Positions 7,312-14,257 are shown, counted from the stretch's first letter. The stretch is DNA of 17,112 bases from an uncultured Spirochaetales bacterium (GCA_946061495.1 CAMGSV010000030.1:1-17112), one strand, 5' to 3'. The notes: generated by a model from the sequence alone, not told the origin. Program-made: numbers and translations.

Positions 7312-7340
7312 ATTATAAACACGAATAGCATAATTTTCAA
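7312..7340 (-). promoter_or_regulatory. Near-consensus promoter of the small-protein operon
   Basis: On the minus strand: TTGAAA (7340-7335), exactly 17 bp, TATAAT (7317-7312). It points into the lipoprotein gene at 7224 and diverges from the XRE gene. The dyad at 7347-7366 ends 7 bp upstream of this -35. Confidence 0.75.
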
Positions 7341-7346
7341 GTGAAC

Positions 7347-7366
7347 AATAGTACGTTCGTGCTATT
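7347..7366. promoter_or_regulatory. Dyad operator in the xre/lipoprotein divergent region
   Basis: ATAGTACG-TT-CGTGCTAT (7348-7365), extendable by one A/T pair, has 9-bp arms with a single mismatch. It overlaps the XRE gene's extended -10 and flanks the divergent -35. A further ATAGCA half-site lies at 7325-7330, inside the divergent promoter spacer. This is typical placement for an XRE repressor that controls itself and a divergent operon. Confidence 0.55.
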
Positions 7367-7368
7367 TT
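7360..7368 (+). promoter_or_regulatory. Extended -10 promoter producing a leaderless xre mRNA
   Basis: TGCTATTTT: extended -10 TG and hexamer TATTTT (7363-7368), followed by exactly 6 nt and the ATG at 7375. The expected start point, 7 nt past the hexamer, is the A of ATG. A weak GTGAAC -35 lies at 7341-7346. Confidence 0.5.
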
Positions 7369-7374
7369 TACCTG

Positions 7375-7653
7375 ATGTTGGACTTTTGGCTACGAGTGAA
7401 GGCAAAACTAGAGTACCAGGGCCTCACCCAGCGGGAGCTGGCTGCACGGATTGACGTGAGCTACAACACCCTGCAGTCCTGGATAAACCGCAACCGGCTT
7501 CCCAATGCGGAGCAGGCGGTGAAGGTTGCCGCCACACTGAACACCTCCGTGGAATTTCTGGTGACCGGCAGACGATCCCAGAACAAGAGCGACCATTCCC
7601 GCACCGTCAGGCTTCTGGAGGAGGCCATCGAGAACCTGCAAAAGGACCGGTAA
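7375..7653 (+). CDS. XRE-family (lambda-repressor-like) transcriptional regulator
   Basis: 92 residues. The helix-turn-helix is GLTQRELAARIDVSYNTLQS (about 16-35), followed by WINRNRLPNAEQAVKVAATL and SVEFLVTGR, the usual XRE five-helix layout. The tail (DHSRTVRLLEEAIENLQKDR) could dimerise as a helix. Basic DNA-binding protein; probably a repressor of its own gene and of the divergent lipoprotein operon through the dyad at 7347-7366. No Shine-Dalgarno site precedes the ATG, whereas an extended -10 ends 6 nt before it, so a leaderless transcript is expected. The gene is GC-rich, unlike the AT-rich operon it faces. Followed by a strong bidirectional terminator. Confidence 0.88.
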   Translation: MLDFWLRVKAKLEYQGLTQRELAARIDVSYNTLQSWINRNRLPNAEQAVKVAATLNTSVEFLVTGRRSQNKSDHSRTVRLLEEAIENLQKDR

Positions 7654-7711
7654 GCGCCTCCTTGCCCCCGCTCCAACCAGACCAGACAAGTCTAGCACAC
7701 CGGCGCAAGAA

Positions 7712-7736
7712 AAAAGTCGCCTTCCAAGCGACTTTT
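7712..7736. terminator. Bidirectional rho-independent terminator between xre and recQ
   Basis: AAAAGTCGC (7712-7720) and GCGACTTTT (7728-7736) form a perfect 9-bp stem with a 7-nt loop and A/T tracts on both sides, so it serves both convergent genes. On the minus strand a weaker GGAG/CTCC hairpin at 7767-7778, followed by seven T, overlaps the recQ stop codon and may add to it. Confidence 0.8.
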
Positions 7737-7777
7737 GCATTTTTACAGAAAAAAATCAAAAAAACGGGAGACGGCTC

Positions 7778-9754
7778 CTACCCCACCACCTCCTTGATGA
7801 CCCGCAGGATGGCGGGGCCGAAGCGCTCGGCCTTCACGGTGCCGATACCGTAGACCTCCAGCAGCTCCTGATGGGAACGGGGCTTCTGCACTGCCAGGGC
7901 CGTGAGGGTCACGTCTCCCAAGATGATGTAGGGCGGCACATCCTCGTCGTCCGCCAGCCGCCGCCGCAGGTCCTTGAGCCGCTGGTGCAGCTGCTGGCCC
8001 ACCGCATCATCCTCGGCCAGACGCAGCTTCTTTGCCTCGGCCTTCTTCTTGTCCACTGACAGGGCTGCCACCCCAAAGGCGGGGGTGCTTTTGGGGGCTG
8101 CAGGCAGGGATGGCGAGGGAGCACCCATGCCACCACCAGAGACGGATTCCTCCCCGCCGCCCCTGACGGAAAACTGCACCGGCAGCCGCACCTCCTTCCG
8201 CTGGCCCAGCGCCTCCCGTCCTAAGGCCGTGATGGAAAGCACATTGTAGTCAAAGGATTTTTTCAGATAGCCGTACTCCACCAGGCATTCCGACAGCTCG
8301 TACCAGCTGTCACGGTCCAGCTCCCGGCCAATTCCCCAGGTGCTCACCTTGTGGTGGCCGTTATCCACAATGCGCTTCTGCTTGGAGCCCAGCAGCACAT
8401 CGATGACATAGGTGGCGCCGAACCGCTGGTTGGTGCGGACAATGCAGGACAAGAGCTTCTGAAAGGGAATGGTCACGTCCCGCTCCTCCGGGGGAGCGAA
8501 GGCGCAGATGTCGCAGCACTGGTTCTCCCGGCCCTCCTTTTCCGCCCCCGTGGACTTTCCGTGGGACGTCCCCTCCCCAAAATAGGACAGGAGGAGCTGA
8601 CGACGGCACCGATGGGTTGTGGCATAGCGAATCATCTCCTGCAGGAGCCGCTCCGCACTCTCCTTCTCCTGGTCGCTCTTTTCTTCCATAAAAAAGCGAA
8701 TTTTCCTGATGTCGGCGGCGCTGTACAAAAGCAGGGCATGGGAAAGCTCCCCGTCACGCCCGGCACGGCCAATCTCCTGATAGTACTGCTCCAAACTCCG
8801 GGGCAGGTCGTAGTGGATCACAAACCGCACGTTGGGCTTGTTGATGCCCATGCCAAAGGCCACGGTGGCCACCATAATCTGCACCTTGTCCCGAATGAAC
8901 AGCTCCTGGTGGCGGGAGCGCACCTCGTCGGCCAGGCCCGCATGGTAGGGCAGCACGTCAAGGCCGGACTCCTTCAGCTCCTGGGCCAGCTCCTCCACCT
9001 GCTTGCGGGAAAAGCAGTAGATGATGCCGCTCTCCCCCTCATGGGCCTGGATGCACCGCTTCACCTGCAGCACCGGGCTTTTCTTGGCCGTCACCTCCAG
9101 GAAGATGTTGGGGCGGTCAAAGCTGGCCAGAAAGGAGGCCGGCTGGTACATCTGGAGGCTGGACATGATGTCGTTGCGGACGGCCTCCGTGGCGGTGGCG
9201 GTGAGGGCGAGGCACACGCTGTCGGGAAACAGGGAGCGCACCTGGGCAATGTTGCGGTAGTCGGGGCGGAAGTCATGGCCCCACTGGGAGATGCAGTGTG
9301 CCTCGTCAATGGTGATGCAGGCCAGCCTGTGACGGCTGAAAAGCTGCAGCAGCCGTTCCGTCCGGGCAAGCCCCTCCGGGGACAGGTACACCAGCTTCAC
9401 CTCCCCGGCGTTGATGCGGTCCAGGGCGGAAAAATACTCATCCCGACTCAAGCTGCTGCTGAGGAACACCGCCGGCACCCCCGCCGCCTCCAACCCCGCC
9501 ACCTGGTCCTGCATCAGGGCGATGAGGGGCGACACCACCAAAGTGATTCCCTCCATCATCAGGGCGGGAATCTGGTAGCACAGGGACTTGCCGCCGCCGG
9601 TGGGCATGATGGCCAGGGTATCCCTTCCTGCCAGCACGCTGGAAATAATGTCCGCCTGCAGCGGACGGAATTCGGAGTAGCCGAAAACCTCCTTCAGCAC
9701 CTGCTGGGGCGGCGTGGCGGGGGAATAAGACTGAAACTGAAAAAGAGAGGACAT
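7778..9754 (-). CDS. recQ: ATP-dependent DNA helicase RecQ
   Basis: 658 residues; a 3'-5' SF2 helicase for recombination and stalled-fork repair. Visible motifs: FGYSEFRPLQ (motif 0, 24-33), Walker A PTGGGKS (51-57), DEAH (150-153) with QWGHDFRPDY (157-166), LTATAT (184-189), YCFSRKQVEE, ATVAFGMGINKP and QEIGRAGRDG (326-335). A zinc-binding RQC subdomain and winged helix follow, then a Gly/Pro/Ser-rich linker and a C-terminal HRDC domain (GQQLHQRLKDLRRRLADDED to the end, with ILGDVTLTALA). The zinc region reads C383 ... C413 C414 x x C417, with about 14 extra residues. The usual C-x2-C-x2-C spacing is altered. No Shine-Dalgarno site is present. An extended -10 ends 6 nt before the ATG, predicting a leaderless mRNA. 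Confidence 0.97.
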   Translation of the reverse strand: MSSLFQFQSYSPATPPQQVLKEVFGYSEFRPLQADIISSVLAGRDTLAIMPTGGGKSLCYQIPALMMEGITLVVSPLIALMQDQVAGLEAAGVPAVFLSSSLSRDEYFSALDRINAGEVKLVYLSPEGLARTERLLQLFSRHRLACITIDEAHCISQWGHDFRPDYRNIAQVRSLFPDSVCLALTATATEAVRNDIMSSLQMYQPASFLASFDRPNIFLEVTAKKSPVLQVKRCIQAHEGESGIIYCFSRKQVEELAQELKESGLDVLPYHAGLADEVRSRHQELFIRDKVQIMVATVAFGMGINKPNVRFVIHYDLPRSLEQYYQEIGRAGRDGELSHALLLYSAADIRKIRFFMEEKSDQEKESAERLLQEMIRYATTHRCRRQLLLSYFGEGTSHGKSTGAEKEGRENQCCDICAFAPPEERDVTIPFQKLLSCIVRTNQRFGATYVIDVLLGSKQKRIVDNGHHKVSTWGIGRELDRDSWYELSECLVEYGYLKKSFDYNVLSITALGREALGQRKEVRLPVQFSVRGGGEESVSGGGMGAPSPSLPAAPKSTPAFGVAALSVDKKKAEAKKLRLAEDDAVGQQLHQRLKDLRRRLADDEDVPPYIILGDVTLTALAVQKPRSHQELLEVYGIGTVKAERFGPAILRVIKEVVG

Positions 9755-9760
9755 GGCTTG

Positions 9761-9769
9761 AGTATACCA
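9761..9769 (-). promoter_or_regulatory. Extended -10 promoter for leaderless recQ mRNA
   Basis: On the minus strand TGGTATACT (9769-9761), then six nt (CAAGCC), then the recQ ATG (9754). The predicted start point is the A of ATG. No clear -35. Confidence 0.55.
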
Positions 9770-10036
9770 TAAAGCGGGGCGGGAAACTACGGGAAGGAGT
9801 GGGGAGAGGAGCCTTTACCAAATTGGTGGAAAATTTTTCCGACAGCATTTTCCGTCAATCAGCTGCAATGGCACAAGGCCCCACCCCCCCTTGGTACAGT
9901 CGCTGGCAGGAATCATCCCCTCCCTACCGATTTCTGACGAAAAGCGAGAATACGAGACGACAAAACAGCAGGGATTGCCCTTCAAACACCAGAAACCTTT
10001 TAATCGCCGCTGGCCTTGTGCAATCCCCTGCTGCAA
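9770..10036. other. Intergenic region rich in inverted repeats, no convincing gene
   Basis: 267 nt between the recQ promoter and the nitroreductase stop. GCACAAGGCC (9871-9880) can pair with GGCCTTGTGC (10012-10021), competing with the terminator hairpin at 9966-10033. A short palindrome (GGAAAA/TTTTCC) lies near 9829-9841. Minus-strand 9815-9916 encodes a 33-residue ORF starting MIPASDCTKGGWG, with three cysteines and a G-rich stretch too close to its ATG to be a normal ribosome site. I regard it as probably not a gene. Confidence 0.4.
9962..10033 (-). terminator. Long-loop terminator after the nitroreductase gene
   Basis: On the minus strand CAGCAGGGGATTGC (10033-10020) pairs with GCAATCCCTGCTG (9978-9966), giving 13 bp with one bulge. 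TTTTG follows. The 41-nt loop is unusually long. Confidence 0.5.
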
Positions 10037-10555
10037 TCATTCCACGATGGCCCACTGACCAATGATCTCCTTGGCGGCCGGCGGCTTGGCAGGATAGCCG
10101 ATGGCAGCGCAGCCGTAGACTCCGTGCTCCTCAGGAATGCCGAACTCCGCAAGGATTCCACGGACGGCGGGGTCGTCGTAACAGTCTAGCACCTGATTGA
10201 TCCACACGCAGCCCAGTCCCAGCCCCTGGCAGGCCAGATAGATGTTCTCCATGGCACAGGCGTTGTCCACCTCACGATACTTGCTGTCCCGCAGGTTGGA
10301 AGTAATAATCAGCACCTGGGGCTTGTACATGTTGTAATAGGCGCCACGCTTGAGGGCAGCCCCCACTGCAGCAGCAAGCCGCTGGATCTTCTCAGGATTC
10401 ACCGCGGCGGTGAATTTCCAGGTCTGCATCCCCATACCACTGGGAGCGGCCAAGGCACAGTCCAGAATGGTCCGCACCTGTTCGGCACTCACCGACTCAT
10501 CTGTGAAGCTCCGGTAGGTGCGCCGCTCCAAAATCGCCTTGATAATCTCGTTCAT
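10037..10555 (-). CDS. Nitroreductase-family FMN oxidoreductase
   Basis: 172 residues, the short (about 170) class of the nitroreductase fold; homodimeric FMN enzymes that use NAD(P)H to reduce nitro compounds, quinones or flavins. Visible features: the FMN-binding start ILERRTYRSFTDESVS, the second FMN loop APSGMGMQTWKF, AYYNMYKPQVLIIT, the conserved ENIYLACQGLGLGCVWINQV helix and the end YGCAAIGYPAKPP. Start set at ATG 10553-10555, where GAGGAGG lies 6 nt upstream; the frame continues upstream without a better site. It is 93 nt downstream of the B12 activation gene and could be read from the same transcript, or from its own promoter (only a weak -10-like GATTAT is visible). Confidence 0.93.
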   Translation of the reverse strand: MNEIIKAILERRTYRSFTDESVSAEQVRTILDCALAAPSGMGMQTWKFTAAVNPEKIQRLAAAVGAALKRGAYYNMYKPQVLIITSNLRDSKYREVDNACAMENIYLACQGLGLGCVWINQVLDCYDDPAVRGILAEFGIPEEHGVYGCAAIGYPAKPPAAKEIIGQWAIVE

Positions 10556-10648
10556 ATATACCTCCTCATCTGCCATTCCATAATCACAATACTCCATTTT
10601 CGGTGACGATGCCACCGTTCTCTCATGTCGACTGCAGCTGCCTCCCCC

Positions 10649-11353
10649 TCACTGGGGCTCCATACCGATGAAGGCGGTGACGGACTTTTCCGGGGCCATC
10701 ACCAGAGAATCCGTGAGGGTGAGGCCAATGCGTTGGGTGCAGGGCAGCAGGGAAAAGAAGTGACGCTGCACCTCCAGGCTCACGTCACCGTAGCCGGGAC
10801 TGAACCGTGAGTGGAGCTTGAACCCCTGCTCCTCCGCCTCCCGCTCCAGCTGGCCGTTCAGCTGGTCCAAGTAGGACTCGATGAACATGGCACCAGCCGC
10901 CTGCATGATGGCTGCCTTGGCGGCATCCAGCTTGGTGAAGCGGCGGATGAGATTGTCCGCCATGGGACCAATGGTGGAGGCAATGAGCATCACCCGGCTG
11001 CAGCCCGAAAGATTCTTGGCTAGATATTTGCTCTTGAGTTCCACCCCGCCAAACCTGATCACCGGCAGCCTTTTCTGCTCCCCCTCCTGGCTGTCAGAAT
11101 CACCCTGTCCGCCAGCCTCGTGCGGAAATTCAATCTCAAGGGGAAAGCTGGTGTACACGCTCTGAGCCTTCAAGGTGGACTGCATCTGCTGGACACCGGC
11201 GGCCACCATCTGCTGCATTTCAGCGGGAATGCCCCCGTCCTTGCCCAGCACCACAGAGCGGGCAAAGCCAAGGTAGCGGTAGGTTTCGTCAAGGTCCACC
11301 GGCACGGAGGCCGCCTCCAGGCGATGGTGATACACAATGGAATCTTCAATCAT
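10649..11353 (-). CDS. Free-standing vitamin B12-dependent methionine synthase activation domain protein
   Basis: 234 residues. It matches the C-terminal AdoMet-binding reactivation domain of cobalamin-dependent methionine synthase (MetH), encoded here as a separate protein. The telling segment is RFSPGYGDVSLEVQ (about 183-196), the family's RxSPGYGD SAM-binding motif. It is preceded by TIGPMADNLIRRF and AAGAMFIESYLDQL, and followed by the IGLTLTDSLVMAPEKSVTAF helix/strand. It should reductively methylate inactivated cob(II)alamin on a MetH that lacks this domain; no such metH is in the window. ATG 11351-11353 follows the metF stop by 5 nt and has no Shine-Dalgarno site, so translation is probably coupled to metF. 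An in-frame TTG at 11366 overlapping metF is an alternative start. Confidence 0.88.
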   Translation of the reverse strand: MIEDSIVYHHRLEAASVPVDLDETYRYLGFARSVVLGKDGGIPAEMQQMVAAGVQQMQSTLKAQSVYTSFPLEIEFPHEAGGQGDSDSQEGEQKRLPVIRFGGVELKSKYLAKNLSGCSRVMLIASTIGPMADNLIRRFTKLDAAKAAIMQAAGAMFIESYLDQLNGQLEREAEEQGFKLHSRFSPGYGDVSLEVQRHFFSLLPCTQRIGLTLTDSLVMAPEKSVTAFIGMEPQ

Positions 11354-11358
11354 GACTG

Positions 11359-12243
11359 CTACCGACAAAGCTTGGCTTCTGGCCCCACAATGTGGGACAG
11401 GTTGGCCTGAATCTGGCGGGCCACCTCTGGCTTGTTCATGGAGTAGACGTGGATCCCGTTCACCCCGTTGGCAATGAGGTCGATGATCTGGTCGGTGGCA
11501 TAGGCGATACCCGCCTGACTCATGGCAGCGGGATCATCCCCGAATCGATCCACAATGGCCTTGAAGCGGGCGGGCAAATACGTTCCAGAAAGCTTGCAGA
11601 TACGCGCAATCTGCTTGCCATTGGTGACCGGCATGATGCCCGCCACAATGGGCACGGTGATTCCCTGCTCCCGAATCTTGTACAGGTAGTTGTAGAGGAT
11701 GTTGTTGTCGAAGAACATCTGGGTGGTAAGGAACTGGCAGCCAGCATCCACCTTCTTCTTCAAGTTCAGAATGTCTTCACGGGAATTGGCGGACTCAGGA
11801 TGCCCCTCTGGATAGCAGGCCCCGCCGATGCAGAAGTCCCCGGCCTCACGGATAATTTCCACCAGGTCGCTGGCATAGCGGAACTCGGCGGCGGTGCGGT
11901 CGCAGCCTTCGGGAACATCACCCCGCAGAGCCAGCACGTTCTGGATGTCGGCGGCCTTTATTTTTTCCAGCTGCTTCTGGATGCTGCTTCTACTGGAGGA
12001 GACACAGGTAAAGTGGGCCAGAGCCGGCACCTGAAAGCCTGTCTGGATGTCGTCGGCAATGGCCACTGTATAGGCACTGGTTCCGCCGCCAGCACCGTAG
12101 GTAACGCTCATGAAGTCTGGATGCAGGGCGGCAATGTCCTGTACATTCTCCAGCAAGGGCTCGTAGGCGGCATCAGTCTTTGGGGGGAACACCTCGAAGG
12201 ACAAGGTAGGCCGCCCAGATTGTAGCAAGTCGATGATTTTCAT
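11359..12243 (-). CDS. metF: Methylenetetrahydrofolate reductase
   Basis: 294 residues, FAD-dependent TIM-barrel enzyme that reduces 5,10-methylene-THF to 5-methyl-THF, the methyl donor for methionine synthase. Signature segments: LSFEVFPPK (with the catalytic Glu, about 16-24), FMSVTYGAGGGTS, VLALRGDVPEG, FCIGGACYPEGHPES, FLTTQMFFDN and VAGIMPVTNG. The length is that of bacterial MetF. Start at ATG 12241-12243: upstream in-frame codons run into the putP terminator and have no ribosome site. Here too there is no Shine-Dalgarno site; TTGCAC-17 bp-TATTAT ends 6 nt before the ATG, so a leaderless mRNA is expected. Directly followed by the B12 activation gene: a methionine-cycle operon. No SAM or cobalamin riboswitch would fit in front of it. 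Confidence 0.96.
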   Translation of the reverse strand: MKIIDLLQSGRPTLSFEVFPPKTDAAYEPLLENVQDIAALHPDFMSVTYGAGGGTSAYTVAIADDIQTGFQVPALAHFTCVSSSRSSIQKQLEKIKAADIQNVLALRGDVPEGCDRTAAEFRYASDLVEIIREAGDFCIGGACYPEGHPESANSREDILNLKKKVDAGCQFLTTQMFFDNNILYNYLYKIREQGITVPIVAGIMPVTNGKQIARICKLSGTYLPARFKAIVDRFGDDPAAMSQAGIAYATDQIIDLIANGVNGIHVYSMNKPEVARQIQANLSHIVGPEAKLCR

Positions 12244-12249
12244 GGAAAG

Positions 12250-12278
12250 ATAATACTGGTTTTTTGCCGTTAGTGCAA
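12250..12278 (-). promoter_or_regulatory. Promoter for leaderless metF mRNA
   Basis: On the minus strand TTGCAC (12278-12273), a 17-bp spacer, and TATTAT (12255-12250), then CTTTCC and ATG. The predicted start point coincides with the A of ATG (12243). Confidence 0.6.
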
Positions 12279-12303
12279 TTGAGGCCACCAACCATAAGGA
12301 CAC

Positions 12304-12348
12304 AAAAAAGCCGGCAGTGCAGTGCATTCCAGCACTCCAATACCGGCT
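12304..12348 (-). terminator. Rho-independent terminator of putP
   Basis: On the minus strand AGCCGG (12348 back) pairs with CCGGCT (ending 12309), with an inner AGTGC/GCACT helix, followed by six T (12309-12304). It lies 25 nt after the putP stop and just upstream of the metF promoter. Confidence 0.8.
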
Positions 12349-12372
12349 CCCTTCTGTCAGGCTACCTCAGCA

Positions 12373-13887
12373 TCAGTCCGGCAGCTTCCGATAGACATCG
12401 AATTCCGCCAGCATCTGGGGATCCTTGTTCTTGTCCAGCAGGCTCACCACCACCGTCACCACCAGACAGAGGATGAAGGCGGGCAGAATCTCGTAGACGG
12501 CAAAGATGCCCCCCTGGAGGTTGTGCCACAGGATGACGGTAATGCCCCCCACAATAAGGCCAGCGGTGGCACCCTTGGCAGTAGCATTGCGCCAGAACAG
12601 GGCCAGCAGTACCAGCGGTCCGAAGGTGGCACCGAATCCAGCCCAGGCATAGCTCACCAGACTGAAGATGGAGCTGTTCTCATCCCAGGCCAAGACAAAA
12701 CCGATGACAGAGATGACAAGGACGGCAATACGGCTCACAAGGAGGATTTCCTTTGCAGAGGCATCCTTCTTGATGAGGCCCTTGTAGATGTCGTGGCTAA
12801 AGGCGGAGGAGGCCACCAAAAGCTGGGAGTCGGCAGTGCTCATGGCAGCCGCCAAGATGGCGCACAGGAAGATTCCCGCAATGAAGGCGGGGAACATATG
12901 CTGGATGGATACGCTGAAAATGGTCTCGGCGGCAGCGGGAGACAGCACCTGGGGCAGGTGGTAGACGGTACCCAGGGCACCCACCAGCAGGGCACCAGCA
13001 AAGGCGATCACCACCCAGACGGTGGCAATGCGACGGGACAGGGCAACATCCTTGTTGGAGCGGATGCCCATGAACCGCACCAAGATATGGGGCATGCCGA
13101 AGTATCCCAGTCCCCAGGCCAGGGCGGACACGATGGACATGACGCTGTAATTCTGGTTCGACAGGAATTTGTCCTGCATCTGCTGGCCAAACTCACCGCT
13201 GATGGCACGCTGGCTGAATTCCCCCACCTTGGCCATAGCCTCGGAAGGACCGCCCAGCACCACCATCATGATGACACCAGCCAAAATCAGAGCTATGAAC
13301 ATCAAGGTTCCCTGCACAAAGTCCGTGGCGCAGACGGCAAGATAGCCGCCCAAAATTGTGTATACCAAGATGACGGCGACACCCAGCAGCAGCCCCAGAT
13401 GGTAGTCCATGCCGAACACGGAGTTGAACAGCTTGGCACAGGCCACAAAGCCGGAGGCTGTATAAATCGTAAAGAAGAAAATGATGAGGATGACGGAGAT
13501 GGTGGACAGCACACGGCTCTTGTCCTTGAAACGATGGGTGAAAAATTCCGGCATGGTGACGGAATCCCCAAAGGCGATGGTGCACTTCCGCAGGGGCTTT
13601 GCCACAATGAGCCAGTTCAGATAGGTTCCCACAACCAGTCCCAGGGCTGTCCAGAAGGCTTCCTTCATGCCGCCCAGGTAGGCGAGGCCCGGCAAGCCCA
13701 TCAGGAGCCACCCCGACATATCGGAGGCCTCGGCACTGAGGGCTGTCATCCAAGGGCCAACCTGCCGGCCTCCTAAGAAAAAGTCGCTGGAGGTCTCGTT
13801 GTTCTTCATGTACCGCATTCCGATGACAATCATAAAGGAAAGGTACAGCACAAAGGCCAGAATAATGCCAATCATGTTTGAATCCAT
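12373..13887 (-). CDS. putP: Sodium/proline symporter
   Basis: 504 residues, sodium:solute symporter family (LeuT fold, about 13 membrane helices). It imports L-proline with Na+. Family signatures: SSDFFLGGRQVGPWMTALSA, then EASDMSGWLLMGLPG with the PutP-type Asp and Ser, and LAAAMSTADSQLLVASSAFSHD (the Na+-site helix). Also present: WGLGYFGMPHILVRFMGI and VSYAWAGFGATFGPLVLLALFW. Start ATG 13885-13887, with TAGGAG 6 nt upstream. It lies 28 nt downstream of the frameshifted 13916-14168 gene and is probably cotranscribed with it from the promoter at 14258-14286. Ends in a strong terminator. Substrate assignment rests on close similarity to the PutP pattern; pantothenate or other SSS transporters are less likely. 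Confidence 0.94.
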   Translation of the reverse strand: MDSNMIGIILAFVLYLSFMIVIGMRYMKNNETSSDFFLGGRQVGPWMTALSAEASDMSGWLLMGLPGLAYLGGMKEAFWTALGLVVGTYLNWLIVAKPLRKCTIAFGDSVTMPEFFTHRFKDKSRVLSTISVILIIFFFTIYTASGFVACAKLFNSVFGMDYHLGLLLGVAVILVYTILGGYLAVCATDFVQGTLMFIALILAGVIMMVVLGGPSEAMAKVGEFSQRAISGEFGQQMQDKFLSNQNYSVMSIVSALAWGLGYFGMPHILVRFMGIRSNKDVALSRRIATVWVVIAFAGALLVGALGTVYHLPQVLSPAAAETIFSVSIQHMFPAFIAGIFLCAILAAAMSTADSQLLVASSAFSHDIYKGLIKKDASAKEILLVSRIAVLVISVIGFVLAWDENSSIFSLVSYAWAGFGATFGPLVLLALFWRNATAKGATAGLIVGGITVILWHNLQGGIFAVYEILPAFILCLVVTVVVSLLDKNKDPQMLAEFDVYRKLPD

Positions 13888-13915
13888 TTATAACTCCTAA
13901 AATCTATCTATTTGT

Positions 13916-14168
13916 CTAGCATTGGTTTGTGGCAGAGGGGTCGTCCGAATCGTCATGCATCTTGTTTATCTTGCTGCAGTGAATCTCGTTGTCCAAATCC
14001 CCCGGAAACACCTCCTCCCCCTCATTGCAAACCTTCAGCAGCTGCTTCTTGAACTCAAGGACGGAGGCGGGACGATGACATGCAGGTCTGCCCCTTGATG
14101 AGGTCGCAAAGTATGGTGTCGATGAACTCCTGATTAATTTCAGGCAGCTGCTGAGTCATATTGTCCAT
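13916..14168 (-). pseudogene. Small gene with a 1-nt frameshift, upstream of putP
   Basis: ATG 14166-14168, with AAAGGAG 6 nt upstream, starts DNMTQQLPEINQEFIDTILC DLIKGQTC. It then stops early at about residue 38 with Ser/Arg-rich sequence. One base further on, the frame continues as CHRPASVLEFKKQLLKVCNE, then GEEVFPGDLDNEIHCSKINK and ends at TAG 13916. Removing one base near the ACCTGCATG segment (about 14078-14083) gives an 83-residue soluble acidic protein with several cysteines. I do not recognise it. It has its own good promoter and ribosome site, so the transcript is probably still made and putP lies 28 nt further on. A functional short 37-residue product cannot be excluded. Confidence 0.6.
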
Positions 14169-14257
14169 GGGAAACTCCTTTGACAAGACAGCACCCAAAT
14201 CCCTGCAAGCTGGTATCTGGTTGGCAAGGCCTGGGGGATGGTTGTTTCAGATTCTCC

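Noticed and set aside
7345..7358. LexA/SOS-box-like GAAC...GTAC...GTTC pattern upstream of xre
   Set aside because: Spacing and central bases do not fit CGAAC-N4-GTTCG; the XRE-type dyad explains the symmetry better.
8351..9772. Long open frame (473 codons) on the plus strand across recQ
   Set aside because: Exact antisense of a fully motif-supported RecQ; His/Gly/Leu-rich composition typical of the reverse of GC-rich coding DNA; no ribosome site.
9799..10065. 88-codon plus-strand ORF between recQ and the nitroreductase gene
   Set aside because: Starts at a GTG, runs through a terminator hairpin into the antisense of the nitroreductase gene, and has no protein-like features.
12244..12303. 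SAM or cobalamin riboswitch in front of metF
   Set aside because: Only about 60 nt lie between the putP terminator and the metF ATG, and the promoter fills that space.
12322..13776. Long open frame (484 codons) on the plus strand across putP
   Set aside because: Antisense of the intact PutP gene, rich in His/Gln/Gly, crosses the putP terminator, no ribosome site.
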